39,050 nt of DNA from CAYYDH01 sp964470615. Its GTDB lineage: Bacteria > Patescibacteriota > Minisyncoccia > Minisyncoccales > GWA2-38-27. The translations under genes were made by a program, and so were the position numbers. Positions 31,167 to 37,597 of this stretch are shown piece by piece. Each line of letters starts with the position of its first letter. The first letter of the stretch is position 1. The notes beneath the pieces are model-generated. The model saw only the letters and a list, made by a program, of their open reading frames with translations, had not been told where the DNA came from and ran no database searches. The stretch lies in assembly GCA_964470615.1 (NCBI GenBank), contig CAYYDH010000001.1, positions 1 through 39,050 on the forward strand, read 5' to 3'.

Positions 31167-32779
31167 TGAGTTTTACACCTTTTCAACTGTCTACTTTTAT
31201 AACTGCCTTTGTTAGTTTCTTTTTAGGGATAAGCGTATATTCTCGAGAAAGAAAATCAAGGGTTAACCTTTTTTGGTTTCTGACATCACTTTCAATTAGT
31301 CTATGGAGCGTTGGTTTGTTTGGTGTAGTTTTTTCAAAAAATGAAGGCAATGCATGGTTTTGGCAGCATATTCTAGATATCGGAGGAATAATTATACCGA
31401 TTTTTTATTTTAATTTTATTTTATATTTATTAAAAAAAGAGCTTTTTAGATTACGCATACTTACTGGAATTACTGGGCTAATTTTAGTAGCCTTAAGTTT
31501 TACAAGATTGTTTAAGATTGGAGTTTCGCTAAAATTCAATTTGAATTATTGGGTTGACCCAGGGAAACTATATTTTTTATTTCCCCTTACCTTCGTTCTT
31601 TTTGTGATAATCGCAACTGTTTTTATAATTAAGGAGTATCGTATATCTTCTAGCCCAGTTTTTAAAAAACAATTAAAAAACTTTTTATTTGCGCAGATTT
31701 TTGGTTTTGGAGGAGGTGTTACAAATTTTTTCCCTCAGTTTTTTAACTTATATCCCTTTGGTAATTATCTAGTTATTTTATATGTAATTTTTGTTAGCTA
31801 CGCTGCAATTCGGCATCAACTTTTTAATATTCGTATCATAGCGACAGAAATGTTAGTTTTTGCTATTTGGGTTTTTTTGTTAGCAAGAACCGCTCTTTCC
31901 GAAAATTATAATGATCTTATTATAAATTTAGGATTGGTAGTCATGGTAATAACTTTTGGTATATTGCTTATTCGTAGCGTAAACAAAGAAGTCCGCCAGC
32001 GCGAAAAGATGGAACATATGGCTAAAGAGCTTGAGAGGGCTTACGAAGTAGAGAAAAATGCACGAGTTCAGATTCAAGAACTCAGCGAAGCAAAAACCCA
32101 GTTTATTATGGCCACCCAGCATCATTTAAGAACTCCTCTTACTTCAATGAGAGGATACGTAGATCTCATTCTGACCGGAAGCTATGGCAAGGTTCCGACG
32201 AAGATTAAAGAGGCCATTTCTAAGCTTCAAATTTCTACAGTAAGACTGCTTAGAGTCGTCAATGAGCTCTTAGATGTCTCTCAGTTTCAGCTTGGGAAAA
32301 AGGTGGTGACTTTGCAGCCAGGCGTAGAAATAGAGCCCATTCTAAAAGAAGTGGTAGAAGAGCTTCGCTTTACAGCCGAAAGCAAGGGCCTTTATCTCAA
32401 ATTTAAAGAGCTAGAAGGGAAAATGCCTGCCATTCAAGCAGACGTGGAGAAGCTTAAGGTTGCCCTATTCAACCTTATTGATAACGGTATAAAGTATACT
32501 AGTAAAGGGGGGGTGACTGTCAGGGCAGAGGTTTCAGACAGCAAGGTACGGATTATGAGCAAAGATACTGGGATAGGAATTTCCAAAGAACGATTAGGCG
32601 CGCTGTTTGACAGCACTTTCGAAAGAGGGAAGGAGGCCAAAAAGGTTTTCTCAGCAGGCAGAGGAATAGGCCTTTATGTTTCCAGTCAGATTATCAGGGC
32701 GCATAACGGTAGAGTTTGGGCCGAGTCAGAGGGAGAGGGGAAAGGAACAACCTTTTGCCTAGAGTTGCCGATAAATTAA
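31166..32779 (+). CDS. Membrane sensor histidine kinase with multi-TM N-terminus
   Basis: 537 residues. About seven to eight hydrophobic segments span 1-270 (7TM histidine-kinase sensor type). A coiled-coil linker (275-310) leads to HisKA with phosphoacceptor His320 in QHHLRTPLTSMRGY. The HATPase domain has the N-box NLIDNGIKYT, DTGIGIS and GRGIGLYVSSQIIRAHNG. Sequence after the linker is visibly less A+T-rich than the sensor part, suggesting that a sensor was swapped onto a conserved kinase core (inference). It is followed by a lone receiver protein, its likely partner. Confidence 0.9.
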   Translation: MSFTPFQLSTFITAFVSFFLGISVYSRERKSRVNLFWFLTSLSISLWSVGLFGVVFSKNEGNAWFWQHILDIGGIIIPIFYFNFILYLLKKELFRLRILTGITGLILVALSFTRLFKIGVSLKFNLNYWVDPGKLYFLFPLTFVLFVIIATVFIIKEYRISSSPVFKKQLKNFLFAQIFGFGGGVTNFFPQFFNLYPFGNYLVILYVIFVSYAAIRHQLFNIRIIATEMLVFAIWVFLLARTALSENYNDLIINLGLVVMVITFGILLIRSVNKEVRQREKMEHMAKELERAYEVEKNARVQIQELSEAKTQFIMATQHHLRTPLTSMRGYVDLILTGSYGKVPTKIKEAISKLQISTVRLLRVVNELLDVSQFQLGKKVVTLQPGVEIEPILKEVVEELRFTAESKGLYLKFKELEGKMPAIQADVEKLKVALFNLIDNGIKYTSKGGVTVRAEVSDSKVRIMSKDTGIGISKERLGALFDSTFERGKEAKKVFSAGRGIGLYVSSQIIRAHNGRVWAESEGEGKGTTFCLELPIN

Positions 32780-32808
32780 GGAAATAGTGGTATAATTACA
32801 ATAAGGGC

Positions 32809-33195
32809 ATGAAAAAGAATATTCTCCTTATTGAAGACGATCCCCAAATCATTGATGTCTATCAGATCGCACTGAAGGCCGCTGGTTTTAGAGTAGAGTC
32901 AATTGTCATGGGAGGGGAGGCGATAGAAAAGGTGAAAAAGGTAAAGAGCGGTCAGTTAAAAAAACCAGACCTAATATTACTTGACTTGATTCTGCCCGAC
33001 ATCAACGGCTTAGAAGTGTTGCAGGAGATCAGGAAATACGAAGAGACAAAAGACCTGTCCGTAGTTATTCTGAGCAATTATAATAGCGAGGGGTTGGAAA
33101 AGAATGGGTATGATTTAGGAAATGAACAGTACTTAGTAAAAGCCCAATACACCCCTACTCAATTAGTGGCTTTGATAAAAGGAATGTTGGAGTAG
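32809..33195 (+). CDS. Single-domain response regulator (CheY-like receiver)
   Basis: 128 residues, one receiver domain and no output domain. Acidic pocket IEDDP (Asp10/11), phosphoacceptor Asp59 in ILLDLILPD, Ser at the switch position in VVILSNY, and Lys111 in YLVKAQ. It should receive phosphate from the kinase 29 nt upstream. Without an effector domain it must act by protein contact or as a relay. The spacer contains GTATAATTAC, a possible internal -10, and AAGGGC before ATG. Confidence 0.9.
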   Translation: MKKNILLIEDDPQIIDVYQIALKAAGFRVESIVMGGEAIEKVKKVKSGQLKKPDLILLDLILPDINGLEVLQEIRKYEETKDLSVVILSNYNSEGLEKNGYDLGNEQYLVKAQYTPTQLVALIKGMLE

Positions 33196-33197
33196 CT

Positions 33198-34370
33198 TTA
33201 AAGAAGAGATTTTTTCAGGAAAAGAATAAGACCGGCTGAAACAACTGCCAAGGGAATAGCAATTAAGAAAGGAAACCATTTTCTAGGGATATTAGTCGCC
33301 GCCGCAGCAACGGCGGCTGTTTCTTTTTCGCTGGAAAGGTCGATTACAAAAGTTTCGTCATTAGGAGAGGGCTTGGGAGTAACCTGTTTAGTTTCTTTTG
33401 TTGAAATAATGTTTAGGGCACCAGGAGTCAGTTTGCTGCTCCAAGTCCAACCTTTAGAAGTTAGATTATATGATTGACCTAGTGGGGCCTTTTCATAGGA
33501 AACAGCGTCTTTTTTCTCCTTGGATGGAGAGAAAAGATTCAAGCCGTCACCGTCATTGTTTAAAGTAATCTTTGTTTCAGGCCGTTTGAGCACTAAAAAA
33601 CCGTTTTGAGGAATCTTTGTTCCGGCAGGAAAGAGATAGGGAGTGGTTTTTCCCGTTGTATCTTCAATCTTCCAGTCGGATAAATCTATTTCAAATCCAT
33701 TTTGGTTATAGATTTCTATCCATTCTTCAGTTGTGTCAGAGCCTTCGGGTGAAGGAAGAATTTCATTGAAGACAACACCAGCAGGATAAGTTTCTTCTGG
33801 TATTACCTGCGGCGTTAACAGGGGTGATGGCGTGGTCAAAACCGGCACAGGAGTACTAGGTGAAGCTTGAGATCCAGAGCTGTTTCCGTTTTTAGGTGTA
33901 CCGCCTGGGCTTTGACTAGTTTGCCAAGCTGAAGCGATTCGTTCCATTGTTTGTTTCGTAGTATTATCACCAGCTGGCCAACTATCTGAAAAGTTTGTTT
34001 CATCAATTAAATTGCCAGAACTGTCAAACAGCTTCAAATCTTCTCCGTTGTTTCCTAGGGCGCCTTTGTAAATAAGGTCAGCTGCAACGTCGGGTACAGT
34101 AGTATCGTCGGTTCTTTCCAAAAGAAAGAATCCGTTTGCCGGGATGCCACCAACCAATTTTATTTCTGGTGTCCCATCGCTGGCTTTTAAAACCCAGTCG
34201 TCAAGGTTTATTACGCTTGAAGTGTTGTTATAAAGTTCGATCCATTCATCGTTAGCTGAGCTTATCGTTCCCATCCAGGCAATTTCATTAATGGTTACGT
34301 CAAAAAAAGCGCCTTGGCTGATAAGAGGCGCCGTTAAAGATAATAATATGAGGAAATATTTTAACATCAA
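33198..34370 (-). CDS. Surface protein with two lamin-tail domains and C-terminal TM anchor
   Basis: 390 residues. Signal peptide (1-21, ending SQGA). Two lamin-tail-domain (LTD) modules: the first from VTINEIAWMG with NDEWIELYNN and LDDWVLK (about 25-130), the second from VVFNEILPSPEG with EEWIEIYNQ and LSDWKIED (about 198-320). A Pro/Thr/Ser linker (about 168-190) separates them, and a C-terminal TM segment (FPFLIAIPLAVVSAGLILFLKK) anchors it. LTDs are beta-sandwich adhesion or DNA/carbohydrate-associated modules in bacterial secreted proteins. It overlaps ruvB by the ATGA tetranucleotide although no functional link to ruvB is evident. Confidence 0.85.
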   Translation of the reverse strand: MMLKYFLILLSLTAPLISQGAFFDVTINEIAWMGTISSANDEWIELYNNTSSVINLDDWVLKASDGTPEIKLVGGIPANGFFLLERTDDTTVPDVAADLIYKGALGNNGEDLKLFDSSGNLIDETNFSDSWPAGDNTTKQTMERIASAWQTSQSPGGTPKNGNSSGSQASPSTPVPVLTTPSPLLTPQVIPEETYPAGVVFNEILPSPEGSDTTEEWIEIYNQNGFEIDLSDWKIEDTTGKTTPYLFPAGTKIPQNGFLVLKRPETKITLNNDGDGLNLFSPSKEKKDAVSYEKAPLGQSYNLTSKGWTWSSKLTPGALNIISTKETKQVTPKPSPNDETFVIDLSSEKETAAVAAAATNIPRKWFPFLIAIPLAVVSAGLILFLKKSLL

Positions 34371-35410
34371 AGCAAGGGCTCTTGGCGGTCTTTGAACTTA
34401 AAACCCAAATGCTGATAAGCAATTTTAGTCGCCACCCGGCCGCGGGGAGTCCTTTCAATAAAACCAAGCTGCATTAAATAGGGCTCATAGATATCCAGAA
34501 TGGTGTCTTCTTCTTCAGAGGTAGCTGCAGAAAGCGTTTGGAGTCCGACTGGTCCGCCATTAAACTTCTTTATAACCGCTTCTAAAATCTTTCGGTCTCC
34601 GGCTTCTAAACCCAATTCGTCAACTTCAAGAAAAGACAAGGCTTTTTCAGCCATTTCTTTGGTGATTACTCCTTTTCCTTCTACTTGGGCGAAATCTCGG
34701 GCGCGTTTTAATAAACGGTTTGCCACGCGAGGAGTAAAGCGGGAACATTTGGCGATTATTTCCAAGGCGTCAGGGTCAGATTTAATCCCTAGTAAGTCGC
34801 TGGAGCGTTGAAGGATTTTTCTAATGCTTTCTTCGTCGTAAAAGTTTAACTGGAAAGTAGCGCCAAAGCGTGATCTCAAAGGAGCGGAAAGCATGGCTAC
34901 TCTGGTAGTGGCGCCGACAAAAGTGAATCGAGGCAGTTTGATTTCCATTGTCCTAGCCATAGGACCTTGGCCTAGAATTAAACTAAGTCGGAAATCTTCT
35001 AGCGCCGGATAAAGGAACTCTTCAATCATTTTATTCATCGCATGGCATTCATCGCAGAACAAAACATCACCTTCGTTCAGGTTGGTTAGGACAGCAGCCA
35101 AATCACCAGTTTTTTTAATAGCCGGTCCTGTCGTTGTTCTCATGTTTGTTCCTAATTCCTTGGCAATAAGGTAGGAAAGAGACGTTTTGCCTAAGCCGCT
35201 GTTGCCGTAGAATAAAATATGTTCACAAAAAGGCTCGTTGCGCTTTTTGGCAGCATCGATAATGATCTTGAGGTTCTTTTTAAGCTTGTCTTGGCCGATG
35301 AATTCATTCCAAACGCGAGGCCTTAAAGTCAAATCAAGGCCTTGGTCCTCTTCGGTCGGTCTCGGTGTCAGGGGTGATTTTTTCCCATCAGGGGTTGACA
35401 AATTTTCCAT
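34367..35410 (-). CDS. ruvB: Holliday junction branch migration helicase RuvB
   Basis: 347 residues, standard length. Opening LTLRPRVWNEFIGQDKLKKNL, Walker A YGNSGLGKTSL, Walker B LFCDECHAMNK (an unusual Cys-Glu-Cys in place of IDEIH), sensor GATTR and the C-terminal winged helix IERTPRGRVATKIAYQHLG. RuvB hexamers drive branch migration with RuvA. Its start region contains the promoter of the divergent structured RNA. Residues before 25 (PDGKKSPLTPRPTEED) are a typical variable N-terminus. Confidence 0.96.
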   Translation of the reverse strand: MENLSTPDGKKSPLTPRPTEEDQGLDLTLRPRVWNEFIGQDKLKKNLKIIIDAAKKRNEPFCEHILFYGNSGLGKTSLSYLIAKELGTNMRTTTGPAIKKTGDLAAVLTNLNEGDVLFCDECHAMNKMIEEFLYPALEDFRLSLILGQGPMARTMEIKLPRFTFVGATTRVAMLSAPLRSRFGATFQLNFYDEESIRKILQRSSDLLGIKSDPDALEIIAKCSRFTPRVANRLLKRARDFAQVEGKGVITKEMAEKALSFLEVDELGLEAGDRKILEAVIKKFNGGPVGLQTLSAATSEEEDTILDIYEPYLMQLGFIERTPRGRVATKIAYQHLGFKFKDRQEPLL

Positions 35411-35423
35411 AATCTGCTACAAT
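35395..35423 (+). promoter_or_regulatory. Strong promoter of the structured RNA
   Basis: TTGACA (35395-35400), 17-nt spacer, TACAAT (35418-35423) on the plus strand, overlapping the first codons of ruvB on the other strand. Expected start near 35430. Confidence 0.85.
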
Positions 35424-35429
35424 TGGAGG

Positions 35430-35601
35430 TTATAGGATTAAACTTGAGGCTGGGGGGCTTGGAGTTTTCCGCAGATGGATGATTTGGCGCGAGCGAAGTC
35501 AATCCTCGGGGAGGTTCTAAACTTTTGTACCACTTAAGTTAGACCCCCCAGCCTCAAGCTTAATTATGACCGGCCTCGCCTTTTGGCGGGGCCTTTTTAT
35601 T
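35430..35601 (+). ncRNA. Structured non-coding RNA, 6S RNA-like architecture
   Basis: About 170 nt with strong promoter, long closing stem and intrinsic terminator, and no ORF. The closing stem pairs 35437-35457 with 35544-35564: ATTAA/TTAAT, one A-C mismatch, then the 15-bp CTTGAGGCTGGGGGG/CCCCCCAGCCTCAAG. Inside lies a terminal hairpin (GGAT...GC, loop GCGA, GC...ATCC, about 35477-35505), extended by TTTTCC with GGGGAG, and on the 3' side a small hairpin AACTT/AAGTT (35520-35540). Closing stem, open central region, terminal stem and a 3'-side mini-hairpin is the layout of 6S RNA (ssrS), which sequesters RNA polymerase. No primary-sequence family hallmark can be confirmed by eye, so the family is tentative. 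Confidence 0.75.
35572..35601 (+). terminator. Intrinsic terminator of the structured RNA
   Basis: GGCCTCGCC, loop TTTT, GGCGGGGCC (nine pairs, one G-U), then TTTTTATT. The pilB stop codon is in the T-run. Confidence 0.9.
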
Positions 35602-36907
35602 CTTCACCTGTTACCCTGTCTATCTCTTCTACGGTAGTCACTCCTTCTAAGACCTTAATGTACCCATCCTGATGCATCAAAAGCATTCCTTTTTTAATTG
35701 CTAATTCTTTCATTGCTACGACTGAGGGGGAGGTTAAGATAAACTTTTCCATTTCATTGTCAACAATAAACGCCTCAAAAATACCGGTTCTTTCGTGATA
35801 GCCGGTAAAGTTACAGTCTTTGCAGCCCTTGGCTTTAGGAATCTTTATGCCAGGTTTCAAAGGCGGGATCTTAATTTTCTTTGAAAGACCCTTAAGCGCA
35901 CCTTTCAACTTCTCCAATTCTTCAGGCGTTATTTCTTTTTTAGCCCCGCACTTTTTACAGACCTTTCTGACTAATCTTTGAGCCAGTGCCATGTTTATGG
36001 CTGGAGATATATTAACTGGTTTTTCTCCTAGCGCTTGGAGCCTGGCGATTGTGCCGGCAGCGTCGTTAGTATGGACTGTGGATAAAACTAAGTGGCCGGT
36101 TAGAGCAGCCTGGAGAGAAATTTGAGCTGTTTCCAAATCTCTGACTTCGCCAACCAATATTACGTCTGGGTCTTGCCTGACAATTGCTCGAAGTCCGTTG
36201 GCAAACGTATAGCCTTTAGAATTATCCACTTGGGTTTGGGAAACTCCTTTCAAATGATACTCAATAGGGTCTTCAATGGTAATAACTTTTATCTCTGGCG
36301 ATTCGATTTCCTGTAAGAAAGCGTAAAGAGTCGTGGTTTTACCAGAACCAGTAGGACCGGTGGCAATAATCATTCCATTCGGCTTTTTTATTTCCTTCCT
36401 AAAAATTTCCATTAAGTCTGGCCGTAGACCTAGGTCATTCATCGTAACTACCCATTTCGGGTTTAAGATTCTGAGAACGATTGATTCTCCGTATTCTGCC
36501 GGCAGAACAGAGGTTCTGACTTCAATTGATACTCCCTCAATCAGAATAGAAAATCGGCCATCTTGCGATACGCGAGTTATATTCAACTTTATTTCCGAAA
36601 GCAGTTTTATTCTTGAGAGAAGAGATTTATATATCTTCAAATCAAAATACAGGATATCGTGCAAGACGCCGTCAATCCTTAATCTAAACTTTGCCTGTTC
36701 TTGCTCCGGCTCTATGTGGATATCTGACCCCTCAAGAAAAAAAGAACCCGTTAAAATTAATTCAACGAGGTCAGACGTTTTTTTCGTCATCCATTTTTCA
36801 ACTTTTTTCTTAAAGTCAGAGATGTTTCTTATCTCTTTCTTGACGTCCTTCACCAAAAGCGGCTGGATTTCTACTTCACCGGTTATTTTTTTTACTTCAT
36901 CTAGCAT
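35597..36907 (-). CDS. pilB: GspE/PilB-type secretion/pilus assembly ATPase
   Basis: 436 residues, shorter than usual PilB (about 560) because the N-terminal MshEN domain is missing. Begins with a charged stretch, then SDIHIEPEQEQAKFRLRIDG, Walker A GPTGSGKTT (184-192), the Asp box VITIEDPIEY, Walker B DPDVILVGEVRDLETA and the His box LSTVHTNDA. The zinc motif CKKCG...CKDC near 330-370 is typical of the family. It would polymerise pilins of a type IV pilus or DNA-uptake apparatus; no pilin or PilC gene is in the window. Confidence 0.93.
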   Translation of the reverse strand: MLDEVKKITGEVEIQPLLVKDVKKEIRNISDFKKKVEKWMTKKTSDLVELILTGSFFLEGSDIHIEPEQEQAKFRLRIDGVLHDILYFDLKIYKSLLSRIKLLSEIKLNITRVSQDGRFSILIEGVSIEVRTSVLPAEYGESIVLRILNPKWVVTMNDLGLRPDLMEIFRKEIKKPNGMIIATGPTGSGKTTTLYAFLQEIESPEIKVITIEDPIEYHLKGVSQTQVDNSKGYTFANGLRAIVRQDPDVILVGEVRDLETAQISLQAALTGHLVLSTVHTNDAAGTIARLQALGEKPVNISPAINMALAQRLVRKVCKKCGAKKEITPEELEKLKGALKGLSKKIKIPPLKPGIKIPKAKGCKDCNFTGYHERTGIFEAFIVDNEMEKFILTSPSVVAMKELAIKKGMLLMHQDGYIKVLEGVTTVEEIDRVTGEE

Positions 36908-36970
36908 TGTTTTATGTTAAGATATAGTTGCTTCTTCCAAATTATCTTATTATCCTATATTAGTCAACTT

Positions 36971-37417
36971 ATGAAAAGAAAGTTTCTGACAAAGAACTCG
37001 ACCCAGACAAAAAAACTAGCGGAAAAACTGGCTATAAAGATTTTGCAAGAGAAAAAAAGAGAAAAAGCCTTTGTTATCGGTCTGGAAGGGGAGCTGGGCG
37101 CCGGCAAAACCACTTTCCTGCAAGGATTTGCTAAAGGATTGAGTATCAAAGAAAGAATTCTCAGTCCGACCTTTATTCTGATGCGTCGTTTTTCTTTGAA
37201 GGGCGGCCGGAACTTCTACCACCTTGATTGTTACCGTATTGCTAAAGCAAAAGAGGTGCTAGATCTTGGGTTTAAGGATATTATTCTAGGGCCGCAAAAT
37301 ATTGTGGCAGTTGAATGGGCTGGTAAGATAAAAGAGATATTGCCTAAAAACGCTTTGAGAATAAAAGTCAGAGTTATTGGTGATAAAGAGAGAGAAGTTT
37401 CTGTCAGCAGCTGGTGA
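36971..37417 (+). CDS. tsaE: tRNA threonylcarbamoyladenosine biosynthesis protein TsaE
   Basis: 148 residues from the ATG at 36971 (MKRKFLTKNSTQTKKLAEKL); the frame also has an ATG at 36914 giving 19 extra hydrophobic residues, which I reject because the TsaE start 'S...T..lA..la' follows the later ATG. Walker A GELGAGKTTF, switch motif SPTFILMRRF, HLDCYRI and VAVEWAGKI are diagnostic. With TsaB and TsaD it makes t6A37 in ANN-decoding tRNAs. The window has no tsaB or tsaD. A short stem-loop overlaps its stop. Confidence 0.93.
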   Translation: MKRKFLTKNSTQTKKLAEKLAIKILQEKKREKAFVIGLEGELGAGKTTFLQGFAKGLSIKERILSPTFILMRRFSLKGGRNFYHLDCYRIAKAKEVLDLGFKDIILGPQNIVAVEWAGKIKEILPKNALRIKVRVIGDKEREVSVSSW

Positions 37418-37432
37418 GAACAGCTTTTTTAT
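37409..37432 (+). terminator. Weak terminator at the tsaE end
   Basis: AGCTG, loop GTGAGAA (holding the TGA stop), CAGCT, then TTTTTTATT. Confidence 0.5.
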
Positions 37433-37449
37433 TAATTGGGGAAAAATTG

Positions 37450-37477
37450 TTGCGTTTCTCTCCTGAAATTGTATAAT
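37450..37477 (+). promoter_or_regulatory. Promoter of the Pro-Thr repeat surface protein
   Basis: TTGCGT (37450-37455), 16-nt spacer, perfect TATAAT (37472-37477). The leader to the ATG is about 115 nt. Confidence 0.6.
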
Positions 37478-37558
37478 TTATTAATCAGCAGGTTTGCGAA
37501 AAACATCGGTTTTTTGTTCAAACTTTTTAATAATTAATAATCAGCTCTTAGCTTCTAT

Positions 37559-37589
37559 GGCAAGAGTAATTGCCTAATAGCAAATAGGC
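37559..37589 (+). promoter_or_regulatory. Switch-like leader hairpins before the surface protein start
   Basis: GGCAA (37559-37563) can pair with TTGCC (37570-37574); alternatively GCCTA (37572-37576) pairs with TAGGC (37585-37589), which covers the AGGCGG Shine-Dalgarno-like sequence. The stems share 37572-37574 and exclude each other. No known riboswitch class is recognised. Confidence 0.4.
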
Positions 37590-37597
37590 GGAAAAAT

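Noticed and set aside
35430..35601. SRP RNA, tmRNA or RNase P RNA as identity of the structured RNA
   Set aside because: No GGAAGG/AGCAG SRP loop, no tRNA-like ends with tag ORF, and too short for RNase P; only the 6S-like layout remains plausible.
36914..36970. Upstream ATG extension of TsaE
   Set aside because: Adds 19 hydrophobic residues before a canonical TsaE start; it also overlaps the intergenic promoter region with pilB.
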